In this document: positions 61,736 through 64,000 of the stretch, piece by piece
Position numbering within the stretch: the stretch's first letter is position 1
Layout of the letters: every line of letters begins with the position of its first letter
Assembly (NCBI GenBank): GCA_008508345.1
Contig: QNGE01002411.1
Location: forward strand, 10,028-74,027
DNA from: Paragonimus westermani
Lineage: Eukaryota; Platyhelminthes; Trematoda; Plagiorchiida; Troglotrematidae
Direction of reading: 5' to 3'
DNA length: 64,000 nt
Made by a program: the position numbers and the translations under genes
The notes under the pieces: model-generated
Databases searched by the model: none
What the model saw: the letters and a program-made list of their open reading frames with translations, nothing else
Told to the model about the DNA's origin: nothing

Positions 61736-64000
61736 TGGTGTTTTGAAGCCAGATAGTCAGGTGATGGAATACCACCTTGAACAAGGACTCTGAGCAAGGC
61801 CGAATCCAGTCCCAGACATAAAACTAACCGATGATGAGCCAAAATTAGAAAAAATCAACAAACTACCCGTGGTCCGAAAATGCCGACTCCTATTTCGCCT
61901 AGCCCATAAAACGTACTGCTAAGTCCTAATAAACAAGACTGTTCATATTGAGAATAAATTGCCGTTCCTCATGAGTTTTGGCAACTATATTTTCACTGAC
62001 GACTTACATGTTCAGTCACGGTTACACCTTCACCAATCTAAGCGGAGAGTGAAGTGAACATAAGTAGCCCGGACCATTTTGTTGATCTGACTAGTTAGTA
62101 TGTTTTGTATGTTAGGATGTAACAACCAGATGAATGTACTCACGCTTTTCAGATACTCATCTGGTGGTCATCCCCTGATCTCACAAAGTCTAAAATGAAA
62201 AAAACAAGAGAAGGACGAAGAAAACGTTAACAAATTATTGTGCAGATGTGTTCCAATAACTACGAAAGTCACGAACCTTGTTTCAACCCAGACAATATTT
62301 TCTACGTCCTACCAGTTGTGTTGAGTCACGTGTTATTTATAATCTTGTTGCCGACGCTTCACGTAACAAGTACAGTGGCCCAACCGAATTCGCCTCATGT
62401 CTAACACAGACAAATAGTTAATTTTAACTTTGTGTTCAGTTGGAACCAGTGACTATTTTCTCGAATATGCGTCATTCTTATCTAAGCAATTTTAGTTTAC
62501 AGAAACGTGTTGATGCTGTCAGAAGCTGCACGTGATTTCCCTAATGTTTTGCCTATATGTAAAATTCACATCTCACATGTTTCTTATAGGATTTAATTAA
62601 TTCGGACGAAAACACACATCTCCTGCATACCGCTATGTGTTCAAATTTAGTGCGGTTGATTACTGGCTTCTGTGTGATCATTCATTTTGGTCAGATCACG
62701 AAGATCGACATCAGAAGCGGAATGTAAGATGTCCAAAATTTATCATGTCGAATTACTGGATGTGTCTCATTGCGAATGAACTGACACCATTACTGTCTGC
62801 GTTATATCATGTTGAAGCACGACAGTTTCCTTCTAGGCTAAGTGGGATGAACACGTGGAACCGAGTACACTGATGAACCGTCCGTCGGATTCCAGAGTTT
62901 ATAAGCCTTTGCCGTCAAACAGAAGGGGTGTGGTTGAGTTGAGCTGACTATCACTCACAACAGATTGTGCCTTTCACATCCTCAGAGAGTTTCCAGCCGG
63001 CTTCTTCAAAGTGTGGCACTGGACTCAAGTTGTTAGAGATCGTTACTTCTGTGCACCGTTGCCATAACCAGCATTTTGAATCTGGTTGCGTTCCTGTTGA
63101 GCATCCATGCTAAGCACTATCCTGCTGACCTTAAATTAGGAAGAACGAGTTATTAGAAATGAACTTTCAGACAAATTTGCCTGTTAACAATGCACACTTA
63201 ACCTGATTGTCTCGAGAAAAGGCATTGACTGTTTTGTTAGCTCCGTACGACACAACTTCTTGAGTGGACTGATGATAGCGAGTACATCATTGAGTTACCT
63301 CAATAAGCAACCTTTTGTCAGTTGTTTTTTTTCCTTCCCAAAGAGTCCATTTTTTGTTACCAATACTGCTTCATTCACTGAGTCATTTGGGCCCTGTGCC
63401 ATTCTGTACGGTTCACACCGGTCGAATGTTACTCGCTATTTTATTGTAGTAACGGGAGACAATAACACCTAGAACCTCTGCGCCACTACTGAGAACCGAA
63501 GCCATTGTTAGTGTGCTAGCTATTTTTGCGGCTCTGAACCGTTCATCGTTTACTGTCGTTGTAGGCCTTCTGGAGGTCCCACATTTGTGTAGCCAGAGCC
63601 AACTTGTTGACTTCTCTGCGGCTAACACATCCGCACTCTGTTCTAGCTTTGTATCGTATGCAAAGTGGACGCTAGCATTTCGAGAATAAAATCTTGTTTA
63701 GGTGAAGCGTCATTGAAAGTGGTCAAAAGTCATAGTACCTTTATCACTTCTACAAAATATGATGTCCGATCTAACAATGAACTTCGTCAACTTCAGATAA
63801 AAGGACCTAATTACATTCTGATAATGTGAGGTTAGAGATAGTGCGCTTTTCCTGTTTTCGTATTCGGTGTAGTAACTGAAAATTAAGGTTTATAGCGTTC
63901 ATATTTCTCGTATATGGTCTTCTATTTAAAGTTATCTTCAGCTTTGCCAATTCGTTGAGTTAGCGTGACAACCTAGTTGTCTGACTGACCTGCCTGTGTT
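61736..64000. other. No gene recognised
   Basis: A short SINE-like scrap (GACTATCACTCACAACAGAT) lies at about 62948. The 78-codon frame at 62637-62873 has no known motif. Confidence 0.4.

Overview
The window looks like nuclear DNA of a flatworm, most likely a digenean trematode outside the schistosomes. Three things point that way: large introns with GT/AG splice sites and sparse coding content; non-LTR and Penelope-like retroelement debris of a kind typical of fluke genomes; and tRNA-derived SINE copies. The species call is an inference from family resemblance and no database was searched. Nothing here is bacterial, organellar or CRISPR-like.

Only one cellular gene can be supported: an ETS-domain transcription factor of the ERG/FLI1 subfamily on the + strand. 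Its coding part is three exons, 41152-42420, 51014-51234 and 53762-55063, followed by AATAAA at 55227. The splice phases agree, the ETS domain is split across exons 2 and 3, and the model gives about 907 residues from the ATG at 41220. An acceptor just upstream of that ATG implies at least one more 5' exon or a trans-splice site. The 8.6-kb and 2.5-kb introns both contain Penelope-like fragments, and the first also holds SINE pieces.

The rest is mostly decayed mobile DNA. At 0.75-1.45 kb there are two SINE copies. At 5.1-5.3 kb there is a LINE 3'-end scrap, and at 5.8-8.46 kb a broken LINE with a (TTG)n tail. At 14.2 kb there is a 30-nt inverted repeat, and at 16.94-17.16 kb a foldback of Penelope-type termini with hammerhead-like motifs. 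At 19.87-21.70 kb lies the best Penelope-like element, with RT, linker and GIY-YIG parts on the - strand and inverted 3' tails at both ends. A second Penelope family leaves a fragment at 21.96-22.40 kb. SINEs lie at 24.3-24.8, 37.8, 38.8-39.2 and 61.4-61.7 kb. Downstream of the ETS gene two copies of another LINE family lie in the same (-) orientation, at 55.35-56.81 and 58.61-60.58 kb.

The most unusual signal is a recurrent architecture: 5'-truncated Penelope-like elements joined at their 5' end to an inverted copy of their own 3' terminal region (19.87-21.70 kb, 46.2-46.8 kb, and in shorter form 52.16-52.75 kb). Hammerhead-ribozyme-like motifs lie in the related terminal repeats. Large stretches (about 8.5-14, 25-27.6, 29.8-37.7 and 39.2-41.1 kb) show no gene or repeat that I can recognise.
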